Origin: Bacillota bacterium
GTDB taxonomy: Bacteria > Bacillota > Clostridia > Acetivibrionales > DTU013
Direction of reading: 5' to 3'
Assembly (NCBI GenBank): GCA_023411645.1
Contig: JAEYON010000042.1
Location: 1 to 43,475, forward strand
Length of the DNA: 43,475 bases
Shown here: positions 23,738 to 31,949 of the stretch, one piece after another
How the letters are laid out: each line of letters starts with the position of its first letter
How positions within the stretch are numbered: position 1 is the first letter of the stretch
Translations under genes and position numbers: made by a program
The notes under the pieces: generated by a model
What the model saw: the letters and a program-made list of their open reading frames with translations, nothing else
What the model was told of the DNA's origin: nothing
The model's database searches: none

Positions 23738-24385
23738 TTAATAAATTGAACAGTTGTTATGCAAATAAATTAAGTTTTCCCGGTTACTAAACACTCTGAG
23801 TATTTTTACCTCATTACCGGGATAGATCCTTCTGCCGCATTTCATGCAAGAATAGGAGCAGGAGCACATTCCACCATATGAAATTTCAGGTGCAATCCCC
23901 TCAAGTCGTTGCCAGCTTGGCCATCCCACCTTGCAAAGCTTGATTCGGTTGTCGTAATCCGCGTAGACCCAGCGAAGCAGCTTGTGAAAGTGGAATGGGT
24001 ATCGGGTGTAATTAATGTATTGCCAGGGTAATCCTAAGCTTTGTGTATAGAGCTCGAAAGTTTTCTCTACGACCTCCTGAACTCTTCCGGTGATTTGTGT
24101 GCAGTACGAGGTATAATTATTATCACTAAGCCATTTCTTCAGGCGGTCGAACATATACCCCCTGCATATCTCAATGACCTCGCCTTTTTGAGGAAGAAGG
24201 TTTTCAAAGGCCTTTGAGACGATTCTCACTACCTCGTCAAGATAAAGCTTTCTCTTGAAATTCTCTTTGCTGTAAAGATTTACAGGAATGATATCAAAAT
24301 AGTATTCATTTGTTTCCGGACGGTATATGCCGATGCAGGTCCCGCCCACAAAGCTGCCGCTCCCGGCATCATCAATCTGAAGCAT
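23738..24385 (-). CDS. Uncharacterised protein with possible RNase H-like fold and C-terminal zinc site
   Basis: I do not recognise this 215-residue protein. It starts MLQIDDAGSGSFVGGTCIGIYR, an acidic pair on a beta-strand followed by a Gly/Ser turn, then an acidic helix region (GEVIEICRGYMFDRLKKWL); this pattern recalls RNase H-like nucleases. The C-terminus is cysteine-rich: C174, C176, then C180-x2-C183 and H209-x2-C212, a plausible treble-clef zinc site. Aromatic residues are abundant around 119-158. The ATG at 24385 follows GGAGGAAT. It is divergent from rpiR and stands alone. The nuclease idea is inference; clear catalytic spacing was not established. Confidence 0.75.
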   Translation of the reverse strand: MLQIDDAGSGSFVGGTCIGIYRPETNEYYFDIIPVNLYSKENFKRKLYLDEVVRIVSKAFENLLPQKGEVIEICRGYMFDRLKKWLSDNNYTSYCTQITGRVQEVVEKTFELYTQSLGLPWQYINYTRYPFHFHKLLRWVYADYDNRIKLCKVGWPSWQRLEGIAPEISYGGMCSCSYSCMKCGRRIYPGNEVKILRVFSNRENLIYLHNNCSIY

Positions 24386-24414
24386 AATTCCTCCGCTGGA
24401 AAAAGCTTGGACCT

Positions 24415-24443
24415 TTTAATATCGCGATTTAACATGATATAAT
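24415..24443 (+). promoter_or_regulatory. Promoter of rpiR
   Basis: TTTAAT (24415-24420), a 17-nt spacer and TATAAT (24438-24443) with an upstream TG forming the extended -10 TGATATAAT. Confidence 0.6.
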
Positions 24444-24466
24444 TTGGCCATATTATATTATCATGT
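24432..24466. promoter_or_regulatory. Dyad in the divergent promoter region, possible operator
   Basis: ACATGATA (24432-24439) and TATCATGT (24459-24466) are perfect 8-nt inverted arms, with TGGCCA near the centre. The dyad covers the -10 box of rpiR, a position typical for an operator of a dimeric repressor. The bound protein is unknown; RpiR itself is a candidate. Confidence 0.45.
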
Positions 24467-24566
24467 CAGGAATAACACTGGTTGATACACATTGGGGCAA
24501 AGGATTACTTGATTTTTATCATCCGGAAGGGTAAGATTGTAGAAGAATGCTGCTATGGAGGAAGGT

Positions 24567-25466
24567 ATGGAAAACAACAGTCATGACATGGTCAAACGAA
24601 TTCAGACAAAAATGCCTGAAATGAGCAAAGGGCAGAAGCGTATAGCGAATTATATTATAAATCATTATGAAAAAGCTGCATTTATGACTGCTGCAAAGCT
24701 TGGCGAGATGGTTGGCGTCAGTGAATCCACTGTAGTAAGGTTTGCCATCGAGCTTGGGTATGAGGGCTATCCGAAGCTTCAGAAGGTTCTTCAGGAGCTA
24801 ATAAAAAGCAAGCTGACCTCTGTACAGAGAATTGAAGTCTCGTCTAACAGGATCAGTGAAGACAATGTCTTGAAAAGCGTATTGCAATTAGATATGGAAA
24901 AAATAAAGCTTACCATGGAAGAAATCGAACAGGAAAGCTTTAATGAGATTGTCGAGTGCATTTTGAACGCAAAAAAAATATATATTCTCGGTGTCAGAAG
25001 TTCTGCGCCGCTGGCGAGCTTTCTTGGGTTCTATTTTAATTTGATCTTCGACAATGTCAGATTGGTTCACACCACCAGTGTCAGTGAAATGTTCGAGCAG
25101 ATCCTAAGAGCGTCGGAGGGAGATGTTGTCATCGGCATCAGCTTCCCAAGATACTCAAAGAGGACTACGAAGGCTATGCAATTTGTAAAGAGCCAGGGGG
25201 CAACTGTCATTGCTATTACTGACAACAGAGAGTCGCCGCTTGCAAATAATGCGAATCATTGCATCACTGCAAGAAGCGACATGGCCTCCTTTGTTGATTC
25301 GCTCGTTGCACCTCTCAGCGTTATTAATGCGTTGATTGTTGCAATTGGTATGAGGAAAAAAGAAAGTGTTTACAATACGTTTGAGAAGCTTGAAACTATT
25401 TGGGACGAATATCAGGTCTATGAGAAATACGATATTATCGAACCACACAGGAAGGTGGATTATTGA
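24567..25466 (+). CDS. RpiR/MurR-family transcriptional regulator
   Basis: It is a DNA-binding regulator that senses phosphosugars. The 299-residue product has an N-terminal RpiR-type helix-turn-helix (about 20-75; AKLGEMVGVSESTVVRFAIELG) and a C-terminal SIS domain (about 125-265; IYILGVRSSAPLASFLGF and VVIGISFPRYSKRT). GGAGG at 24557-24561 serves ATG 24567; an in-frame ATG at 24555 lacks its own SD. No sugar-phosphate gene is adjacent, so the effector and targets are unknown. The stop overlaps the next start (TTGA). Confidence 0.9.
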   Translation: MENNSHDMVKRIQTKMPEMSKGQKRIANYIINHYEKAAFMTAAKLGEMVGVSESTVVRFAIELGYEGYPKLQKVLQELIKSKLTSVQRIEVSSNRISEDNVLKSVLQLDMEKIKLTMEEIEQESFNEIVECILNAKKIYILGVRSSAPLASFLGFYFNLIFDNVRLVHTTSVSEMFEQILRASEGDVVIGISFPRYSKRTTKAMQFVKSQGATVIAITDNRESPLANNANHCITARSDMASFVDSLVAPLSVINALIVAIGMRKKESVYNTFEKLETIWDEYQVYEKYDIIEPHRKVDY

Positions 25467-26692
25467 GCAGCAAAGTAATTGTTATAGGAGCAGGGGCAGC
25501 GGGATTGATGGCTGCATGGAAGGCCGCTGAACGCGGCCTGGAGGTCTTGCTCCTGGAGAAGAATGACCGGGTCGGGAAGAAAATATTGATCAGCGGCAAG
25601 GGACGATGCAATATTACGAACAGTACCGATATCGAAGGCTTAATCCAGAATACTCCCGGCAACGGGAATTTTTTGTATTCATCCTTTTATACATTCTCTA
25701 ATGATGATCTGATAAGACTGCTTAATGATGAAGGGCTTGAGACGAAAGTAGAACGAGGTGGACGTGTCTTTCCCGTATCGGACAGATCAAAGGATGTCGT
25801 TCGGGTTCTTCAGAGGCTGGCAGAAAATAGTGGAGTGGATATACGCCTGAATATGGTCGTGGATTCGATTGTGACGAAGGAAGGAGCCGTCACAGGTGTC
25901 CGGTTAAAAAACGGCAGAGTGCTTGAGGCTGCGTCTGTGGTGCTTGCGACAGGGGGAGCATCTTATCCTGCTACCGGTTCGACGGGCGACGGATACACTA
26001 TGGCCGGAAAACTGGGACACAGCATAGTGCCGCTGAAGCCGTCACTGGTACCTTTGGTGGTAGCCGAGAAATGGATCGGTGAGCTCCAGGGACTTTCACT
26101 TAAAAATATTTCCATAACTATGACAGAAAAGACCGGCAGAAAAATATACAGTGATTTCGGCGAAATGCTTTTTACCCATTTTGGTGTCTCCGGACCGGTT
26201 ATTCTGAGCGCAAGCCGCCACATCCTTCCATATAATTATAAGAATGTCACGTTGGCAATTGACCTGAAACCGGCACTGAATGAAGAAACGCTGGATGCAA
26301 GGGTTCAGAGAGACTTTGAGAAGTATTCGCGAAAACAGTTTAAAAACAGTCTGGATGACCTTTTGCCGCAGAAATTAATTCCCGTGATCATCAAATTGTC
26401 AAAGATAGATGGAGAAAAACCCGTTAATCAGATCACAAAAGCGGAAAGAAGATTATTGGTGCTGCTGCTTAAAAATTTCACTTTGGAGATAACAGGCGCG
26501 AGACCCATCTCTGAGGCTATTGTGACAGCCGGCGGAGTTAGTACTAATGAAATCAATCCATCAACTATGGAATCCAAGATAGTAAAAGGGCTATTTTTTG
26601 CCGGAGAGGTAATCGATGTGGACGGATATACAGGGGGCTTCAACCTTACAATTGCTTTTTCCACAGGCGTTATGGCCGGCTTGAACTGTTAA
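25463..26692 (+). CDS. BaiN/HI0933-like FAD-dependent oxidoreductase
   Basis: It is a flavoprotein of the aminoacetone oxidase/BaiN family (YhiN); the physiological substrate is uncertain. The 409-residue product begins with the dinucleotide-binding motif VIGAGAAGLMAAWKAAERG. It has KKILISGKGRCNITN near residue 35, a second GG-rich FAD motif (VVLATGGASYPATGSTGDGY), and a C-terminal FAGEVIDVDGYTGGFNLTIAFSTG. The start is TTG at 25463 after GGAAGGTGG, overlapping the rpiR stop. This pairing suggests coexpression. A function in bile-acid chemistry, as the BaiN name suggests, is not implied here. Confidence 0.9.
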   Translation: MSSKVIVIGAGAAGLMAAWKAAERGLEVLLLEKNDRVGKKILISGKGRCNITNSTDIEGLIQNTPGNGNFLYSSFYTFSNDDLIRLLNDEGLETKVERGGRVFPVSDRSKDVVRVLQRLAENSGVDIRLNMVVDSIVTKEGAVTGVRLKNGRVLEAASVVLATGGASYPATGSTGDGYTMAGKLGHSIVPLKPSLVPLVVAEKWIGELQGLSLKNISITMTEKTGRKIYSDFGEMLFTHFGVSGPVILSASRHILPYNYKNVTLAIDLKPALNEETLDARVQRDFEKYSRKQFKNSLDDLLPQKLIPVIIKLSKIDGEKPVNQITKAERRLLVLLLKNFTLEITGARPISEAIVTAGGVSTNEINPSTMESKIVKGLFFAGEVIDVDGYTGGFNLTIAFSTGVMAGLNC

Positions 26693-26975
26693 AATGGCGC
26701 CGCTCAGGCGATACCAGCGCTGTTTATTTCGGTTGTATTTCCAAGCACATACAGTAGCGATTCCCATCCAATAAGTATACGTTCAGGGTAAGAAGTCATG
26801 TCTCACGGGTTGTCCAGTGTCTCCTCAATAGCATCAGTGCTATGTAGCAGGCCGTAGAAGCAGGAAACACAACCTCCACAAACAGCGCCGGCATCGATCA
26901 AATAGTCACATATATTGTATGACCGGGCTCCAGAGAGTGCATAATACAAATAAAGATAAATTTGGAGCTGGTTGC
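26693..26975 (-). other. Unexplained 283-bp gap with possible decayed minus-strand coding
   Basis: No start-to-stop gene is recognised. On the minus strand one frame reads without stop for more than 45 codons, including ICDYLIDAGAVCGGC, VSCFYGLLHSTDAIEETLDNP and a stop near 26800. It has no usable start or SD. Four bases later a 31-codon ORF starts with ATG (MTSYPERILIGWESLLYVLG) and stops near 26705. The two could be parts of one broken gene. Chance open frames are the alternative. Confidence 0.3.
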
Positions 26976-27416
26976 ATGAGAACAGTGTTGTTTGAACGAT
27001 TCTTAATATGGTTCAGCCTTGCGGTTTTTCTGGTATTGATCGCTGTACAGGCTGCTATGATTCATCCCGGCATTAAGTCCGTCTTTTTTTATGAACAGAT
27101 AGATGGAAGTCCTCTGTCATCTGAGGTTTATCTCTACGTTCCATGCAAAATGGAGCTGCAGCTTGTTAATATGGGGCAATGTCCTGCCCTAAAGGTGCTG
27201 GTGAATGGAGAAGAAGAAGATTTTTTCAAGGGAAAAACTGTACTGCTTGATTTGAAGGATGGCGATGTTGTGCAGCTTGATGGCTGCAATGTACCGGTGC
27301 AGGCGCAGGTGCAAATCAGTGCGGTAAGTCAGAACATAACAGGACTTCTTGGAAAGAGGTTTGTTGTAACAAATGGCATTATTGCAGTTGCAAATATAAG
27401 CGCTGCCGGCACATGA
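26976..27416 (+). CDS. Membrane-anchored small protein of unknown function
   Basis: I do not recognise this 146-residue protein. It has one hydrophobic N-terminal anchor (about 8-28, FLIWFSLAVFLVLIAVQAAM) with positive residues before it, so the rest should lie outside the membrane. That part is beta-rich, with a small domain around VYLYVPCKMELQLVNMG, VLVNGEEEDF and VLLDLKDGDVVQLDG, then a second strand-rich segment ending VVTNGIIAVANIS. Three cysteines (C57, C69, C104) are present. TTGGAG serves ATG 26976; a longer in-frame form has no SD. Next to hutP/aroH, but with no functional link visible. Confidence 0.75.
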   Translation: MRTVLFERFLIWFSLAVFLVLIAVQAAMIHPGIKSVFFYEQIDGSPLSSEVYLYVPCKMELQLVNMGQCPALKVLVNGEEEDFFKGKTVLLDLKDGDVVQLDGCNVPVQAQVQISAVSQNITGLLGKRFVVTNGIIAVANISAAGT

Positions 27417-27522
27417 GAAATCATAGCCGGATAATATCCTTGATCCTTCATAGTGTCCACATGGCAAAACTTCTGATCAGTAACAGTAACCGCATGGACT
27501 TTATCCGAAATAAACAATCATA

Positions 27523-27551
27523 TTGTACAATTAACATTATTCCTATATAAT
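27523..27551 (+). promoter_or_regulatory. Promoter of the hutP-like/aroH unit
   Basis: TTGTAC (27523-27528), a 17-nt spacer and TATAAT (27546-27551), 30 nt before the hutP-like start codon. Confidence 0.7.
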
Positions 27552-27581
27552 AATAAAGAAGTTTTTGAGAGGAATAGGAAA

Positions 27582-28022
27582 ATGTCAGATAACAGCAGGG
27601 AAATTAGCGGCAAAGTATACGGAAGCAGAGATATAGCAGCTGCTGCAGTGCGTATTGCACTCACTGCGGACAGGGCTGAGGAAAAGCAATTGCAAGCCGA
27701 TTTTTTGCAGCATGGGATCCATACTGCTGCAGTGGACTACGGAGGAGAGTTTATCAACTCTGTGATGAAAATTGTTGAAAGAGCTGTTGTATCTTCTAAG
27801 CGTGAAGGTGTGATTATCGACAGCCACGCAGAGGAGGGCGCTGTAGCCGGAGCCACAAGAGAAGCTCTGACGCAGATTATGCCTAAGGCTCTTGGGCTGA
27901 ATGTGGGCGGAAAGATCGGAATCGCCAGGTATAAGGATCATATCAGTGTCTCCATATACTTTGGGATTGGTCTGCTTCATCTGAATGAGGTGGCGATCGG
28001 ACTTGGACACAGGGTTGTGTAG
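27582..28022 (+). CDS. HutP-family RNA-binding protein
   Basis: HutP in Bacillus is a histidine- and Mg-dependent anti-terminator of the hut operon. The 146-residue product has the same length and the same C-terminal pattern (HISVSIYFGIG followed by LNEVAIGLGH). It also has a DSHAEEGAV region corresponding to the metal-binding histidine segment, though the second histidine of the Bacillus HxxxH pair is absent. No hut genes are in the window; the next gene is aroH. It may therefore regulate a different target or respond to a different ligand. GAGAGGAATAGG precedes the ATG. Confidence 0.8.
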   Translation: MSDNSREISGKVYGSRDIAAAAVRIALTADRAEEKQLQADFLQHGIHTAAVDYGGEFINSVMKIVERAVVSSKREGVIIDSHAEEGAVAGATREALTQIMPKALGLNVGGKIGIARYKDHISVSIYFGIGLLHLNEVAIGLGHRVV

Positions 28023-28050
28023 AATGGCAGAATGGGAGTGATATTTACTG

Positions 28051-28410
28051 ATGGTCAGGGCGATCAGAGGGGCAACCACAGTAAAAGCAAACGAGAAACA
28101 GGAAATTCTAGATGCTACAAGAGAACTGCTTCGTGAAATGGTAGAGCAAAATGGAATTCTGAAGGAAGAAATCATCAGCATATTTTTTTCCATGACAACG
28201 GATCTAAATGCGGTATTTCCTGCAGTAGCCGCCAGAGAGATGGGGTGGGACAGGATCGCGATGATGTGCACGCATGAGATCGATGTTCAAGGAAGCTTAA
28301 GGGGCTGTATCAGGGCATTAATGCATGTTAATACCAATAAGGAAAATGACGGGTTGAAATATATCTATTTAAAGGAAGCTAAGGTGCTCAGACCTGATCT
28401 TTCTGAATAA
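28051..28410 (+). CDS. aroH: Chorismate mutase, AroH type
   Basis: It converts chorismate to prephenate, the branch step to phenylalanine and tyrosine. The 119-residue product is a stand-alone AroH-class trimer subunit: VRAIRGATTVKAN carries the N-terminal active-site arginine, CTHEIDVQGSL the catalytic glutamate, and GCIRALM the second arginine. It ends YLKEAKVLRPDLS, as in Bacillus AroH. GGGAGTG lies 10 nt before the start. It lies 28 nt downstream of the hutP-like gene, so the two are likely one transcript. The next gene, cmk, is also close. Confidence 0.95.
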   Translation: MVRAIRGATTVKANEKQEILDATRELLREMVEQNGILKEEIISIFFSMTTDLNAVFPAVAAREMGWDRIAMMCTHEIDVQGSLRGCIRALMHVNTNKENDGLKYIYLKEAKVLRPDLSE

Positions 28411-28433
28411 TGTAACTACGGAGGATGAACTGA

Positions 28434-29108
28434 TTGACACCAATCAATATTGCCATTGACGGACCGGCGGGTGCAGGAAAGAGCACAGTAGCCAAGGCGG
28501 TTTCCAAAGAACTGGGCATCATCTATCTAGATACGGGGGCAATGTACCGGACGGTAGCATTGAAGGCTATATTATCCGGTATTGATACAAAAGACGAGGC
28601 GGGACTTTCCGAGCTTGTCAAAGATATTGATATCCGTATCAATTACCATGGAAATGAACAAAGAATATTATTGGATGGAAAAGATGTTACAGAAAATATT
28701 CGGACTGCCGATGTATCAATTGGCGCGTCAAATGTTGCGGTGATTCCCGCAGTCAGGCTCAAAATGGTTGAACTGCAGCGAGAAATTGCAGCCCAAAACG
28801 ACGTGGTAATGGATGGGCGCGATATCGGGACATATGTGTTGCCGGACTCAAGGTACAAGTTTTTTCTGACAGCTTCACTGGAAGAACGGGCAAAAAGAAG
28901 ATATTATGAGATGATAGAAAAGGGAATGTCTGTTGCAACAATCGATGATGTAAAAAATGACATTGCCTATAGGGATAAAAACGACAGCACTAGAGCCCTT
29001 GCACCTTTATTAAAAGCGCAAGACGCTTTGGAAATCGATACAACCCATCTGAATCCGACTGAGGTTATCGAAACAATTTTATCCTGTATTAAAAATAAAA
29101 ACGAATGA
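28434..29108 (+). CDS. cmk: Cytidylate kinase
   Basis: It phosphorylates CMP and dCMP to the diphosphates. The 224-residue product has the P-loop GPAGAGKSTVAK (residues 10-21), the nucleotide-binding YLDTGAMYRTVALKA, and the VVMDGRDIGTYVLPD region. The LID segment has ERAKRRYYE and RDKNDSTR. The start is TTG at 28434, preceded by GGAGG. The next gene, plsC, follows after 13 nt, and the cmk-plsC-ispH/rpsA order is common in clostridia. Confidence 0.96.
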   Translation: MTPINIAIDGPAGAGKSTVAKAVSKELGIIYLDTGAMYRTVALKAILSGIDTKDEAGLSELVKDIDIRINYHGNEQRILLDGKDVTENIRTADVSIGASNVAVIPAVRLKMVELQREIAAQNDVVMDGRDIGTYVLPDSRYKFFLTASLEERAKRRYYEMIEKGMSVATIDDVKNDIAYRDKNDSTRALAPLLKAQDALEIDTTHLNPTEVIETILSCIKNKNE

Positions 29109-29121
29109 ATGGTGCCCAGTA

Positions 29122-29709
29122 ATGAGAGCTTTCGCGAGATTTATCACTGTAATAGCATTAAATTTGTTCTTCAGAGTTGAAGTGATCAACCGTGAGAATT
29201 TTCCGGCAGAGGGTCCTGCACTTTTTTGTGCGAATCACAATTCAATGCTGGATATGTTTTTTCTTGGTGTGAACATTGACAGATGGATTTATTGGATGGC
29301 AAAGGAAGAGCTTTTTAAAAATCCGGTTTTAGGGTATTTAATCAGAAAGCTTGGCGGATTTCCCGTAAAAAGAGGAACAGGTGACGTGGAAGCAATCAAA
29401 CATGCATACAAGCTTCTTGAACAGAATAAGGTTGTCGGAATATTTCCTCATGGTACAAGGATCAATCCGTCAAAAATTGAGACGGCCAGAATAAAATCAG
29501 GTGCGGCCATGATCGCAGTAAAATCAGGAGTTCCGATAATTCCCGCGACAGTATGCGGCAATTACAGGTTATTCAGCAAAATGAAAGTCATATACGGAGA
29601 ACCGTTTATTATAGAAAAACGGGATAGTAAGCTGACAAAGGAAGAGCTTAACGAAATCAGCAGAGATATTATTAAGAGAGTGTATTTGCTTTCGGAGGTA
29701 GGGACGTGA
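29122..29709 (+). CDS. plsC: 1-acyl-sn-glycerol-3-phosphate acyltransferase
   Basis: It acylates lysophosphatidic acid to phosphatidic acid at the membrane. The 195-residue product has an N-terminal hydrophobic segment and the catalytic H39-x4-D44 motif (NHNSMLD). FPVKRGTGD follows, and then motif III as FPHGTR near residues 108-113, where most PlsC proteins have FPEGTR; this substitution is real in the reading. PATVCGNYRLF marks the last motif. The gene overlaps ispH by four bases (GTGA), so translation is coupled. Confidence 0.92.
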   Translation: MRAFARFITVIALNLFFRVEVINRENFPAEGPALFCANHNSMLDMFFLGVNIDRWIYWMAKEELFKNPVLGYLIRKLGGFPVKRGTGDVEAIKHAYKLLEQNKVVGIFPHGTRINPSKIETARIKSGAAMIAVKSGVPIIPATVCGNYRLFSKMKVIYGEPFIIEKRDSKLTKEELNEISRDIIKRVYLLSEVGT

Positions 29710-31841
29710 AGATCATCCTGGCAAAAACAGCAGGATTTTGCTTTGGCGTAAATAATGCCGTCAGTATTGCATATAACCTGTTGGAGAATAAACAAGACAA
29801 AATTTACATGCTTGGCTCAATCATTCATAATGAGCAGGTTGTGGATGATCTGAAGCAAAAAGGGATTATTAAGATATCAGACATATGTGAGGCTGATGAA
29901 GAAGGTAAGATTATAGTCAGGGCACACGGCGTTTCGCCCGATATATATGAAGAGGCAGGAAACCGTCATCAGAGAATCATTGACGCAACCTGTCCGTACG
30001 TCAACAAAATACAAAAACTGGTCAGCGAAAAGCAAAAAGAGGGATATACAATTGTCATTGCGGGGGACAGGAACCATCCCGAGGTACAGGGAATCAACGG
30101 GTGGTGCAGCAATAAAGCTCTGATAGCCGATAATCCTGATGAAGTGGAACTTTTTCCTGACATTGAGGAACCTGTGTGCCTGGTTGCCCAGACAACGATA
30201 ACAAAAGAAAAATTTGAAAGTATTTATTATAAATTAAAAGAAAAATGCAAAAACGTCTTAAAATTTGATACAATATGTAATGCGACCAGCAGCCGACAGG
30301 AAGAAGCTGCGGAAATTGCCAGGATATCGGATATGATGCTGGTGATAGGAAGTAAAAAGAGTTCGAATACACAAAAGCTGGTTGAGATTTGCAAGAAGTA
30401 CTGTGTGGAAACTTATTTAATTGAGACGTACGGTGATTTGCCACCGATAAATATACAGAAAATAAAAACGCTGGGTATTACAGCCGGAGCATCTACACCG
30501 GAACGCATAATTGAGGAGGTTATTGAAAAAATGGATGAATTAAATAAACAGGAGAATGAGCTGAGCTTTGAGGAAGCATTTGAGAGTTCGATTGTAACAC
30601 TCAGAAGCGGTGAAGTTGTCAAGGGCAAAATCATCGGCTACAACAATGCAGAAATCTATGTGGACCTTGGCTACAAGTCAGACGGGATCATTCCGGTTGA
30701 GGAGTATACCGACGATCCTGATTTCAAACCGGAGACAACTGTAAAGATCGGTGATGAAATTGAAGTTTTCATTGTCAGAGTAAATGACGGCGAAGGCAAT
30801 GTCATGCTTTCCAAGAAAAAGGTAGACTCTATCAGGAGTATTGATGTAGTCGAGGAAGCCTATGAGAATAAGACAGAATTGACAGGCAAGGTCGTTGAGA
30901 TTACAAACGGTGGCGTCGTAGCTTCTGTCAAGGGTGTCAGGGTATTCATACCGGCTTCTCAGATATCGGAGAGATATGTTAAGGATCTGAACGAGTACCT
31001 TAGACAGACAATAACAATGAAAATTATAGAGTTTAATAAGCAAAAGAAGAAGATAATTGGGTCACGAAGAGCTGTCATCGCACTTGACAGAGAGCGTACC
31101 GAAAGCACATTCTGGAGCGACATTGAAACAGGGAAGAAGTATGATGGCGTCGTAAAGAGTCTGATGGATTTTGGCGCATTTGTCGATATCGGTGGTGTTG
31201 ACGGACTTGTTCATATATCCGAGCTTTCATGGACAAAGGTAAAGCATCCCTCTGAAGTGCTTAAAGTCGGTGACAAAGTAGAGGTAATTGTGTTGGAGTT
31301 CGACAGGGATAAGAAAAGGATCTCCCTGAGCATGAAAAAGGATGAGGAAAACCCGTGGTTTAATGCCTCTGAAAAATATCAGGTTGGTGACATTGTAAAA
31401 GGTAATGTAGTCAGACTTGTGCCCTTTGGAGCATTTATTGAACTGGAAAAAGGCCTGGATGGACTGGTTCATATTTCACAGATATCCAATGCAAGGCTTG
31501 CAAAGCCGGGCGACGTCCTGAAGATCGGCCAGGAGGTTGAAGCGAAGATTGTTGAGGTCAATGTCGAGGCGAAGAAGATCAATCTGAGCATCAAGGATGT
31601 AAATCCTATTGACCCAGAAAACTATATGCCTGAACCGGTGAAAGAGATCAGCACAAAGGGAGCCGAGATCGAAGAAGCGGTCGAAGAGGCACTTCCGACG
31701 GAGCATAAGGAAACCTTAACCAATACTATCGCCGATGCTCTTGAAAAAACTCAGATCGTTGAAAAGGCGGAAGAGGTTGAAGCGCCACAAGAAGCTGCAG
31801 AAACTACAGATGATATTATGAAAGCTGAAGATGCAGAATAA
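29706..31841 (+). CDS. ispH: Fused 4-hydroxy-3-methylbut-2-enyl diphosphate reductase and S1 RNA-binding protein
   Basis: The N-terminal part (about 1-280) is IspH, the last enzyme of the MEP isoprenoid pathway, which makes IPP and DMAPP. The three cluster-ligand cysteines are C12 (AGFCFGVNNAV), C96 (DATCPYVNK) and C191 (TICNATSSRQ). The C-terminal part has four S1 domains (about 300-372, 388-455, 475-545, 560-630), with the typical FGAFVDIGGVDGLVHISEL repeat unit, then an acidic tail. The S1 part replaces a free-standing ribosomal protein S1-like gene. The start is GTG at 29706. This fusion is known from several clostridia. No internal SD for the S1 part was noticed. Confidence 0.95.
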   Translation: MKIILAKTAGFCFGVNNAVSIAYNLLENKQDKIYMLGSIIHNEQVVDDLKQKGIIKISDICEADEEGKIIVRAHGVSPDIYEEAGNRHQRIIDATCPYVNKIQKLVSEKQKEGYTIVIAGDRNHPEVQGINGWCSNKALIADNPDEVELFPDIEEPVCLVAQTTITKEKFESIYYKLKEKCKNVLKFDTICNATSSRQEEAAEIARISDMMLVIGSKKSSNTQKLVEICKKYCVETYLIETYGDLPPINIQKIKTLGITAGASTPERIIEEVIEKMDELNKQENELSFEEAFESSIVTLRSGEVVKGKIIGYNNAEIYVDLGYKSDGIIPVEEYTDDPDFKPETTVKIGDEIEVFIVRVNDGEGNVMLSKKKVDSIRSIDVVEEAYENKTELTGKVVEITNGGVVASVKGVRVFIPASQISERYVKDLNEYLRQTITMKIIEFNKQKKKIIGSRRAVIALDRERTESTFWSDIETGKKYDGVVKSLMDFGAFVDIGGVDGLVHISELSWTKVKHPSEVLKVGDKVEVIVLEFDRDKKRISLSMKKDEENPWFNASEKYQVGDIVKGNVVRLVPFGAFIELEKGLDGLVHISQISNARLAKPGDVLKIGQEVEAKIVEVNVEAKKINLSIKDVNPIDPENYMPEPVKEISTKGAEIEEAVEEALPTEHKETLTNTIADALEKTQIVEKAEEVEAPQEAAETTDDIMKAEDAE

Positions 31842-31866
31842 AACTGAATTATAACCAATATGGATG

Positions 31867-31898
31867 AAAAAATGCAAGGCTTAGGTCTTGCTTTTTTT
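31867..31898 (+). terminator. Terminator after ispH-S1
   Basis: A GCAAG/CTTGC stem, extended by AAAAAA on the left opposite TTTTTTT on the right, lies 26 nt after the stop codon. Confidence 0.8.
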
Positions 31899-31949
31899 CA
31901 ATCCATACATATTACCAGATAAAGACAAGAATAAAGGGGAGGATCTGCA

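Noticed and set aside
24463..24534. 23-codon frame MSGITLVDTHWGKGLLDFYHPEG before rpiR
   Set aside because: It has no SD and lies almost at the predicted transcript start, so only leaderless translation could make it. It is noted but not annotated.
27585..28271. 228-codon minus-strand open frame opposite hutP and aroH
   Set aside because: Both plus-strand genes match known families with SDs and a promoter; the antisense frame has no SD and low-complexity Ser/Ile-rich sequence, so it is a shadow.
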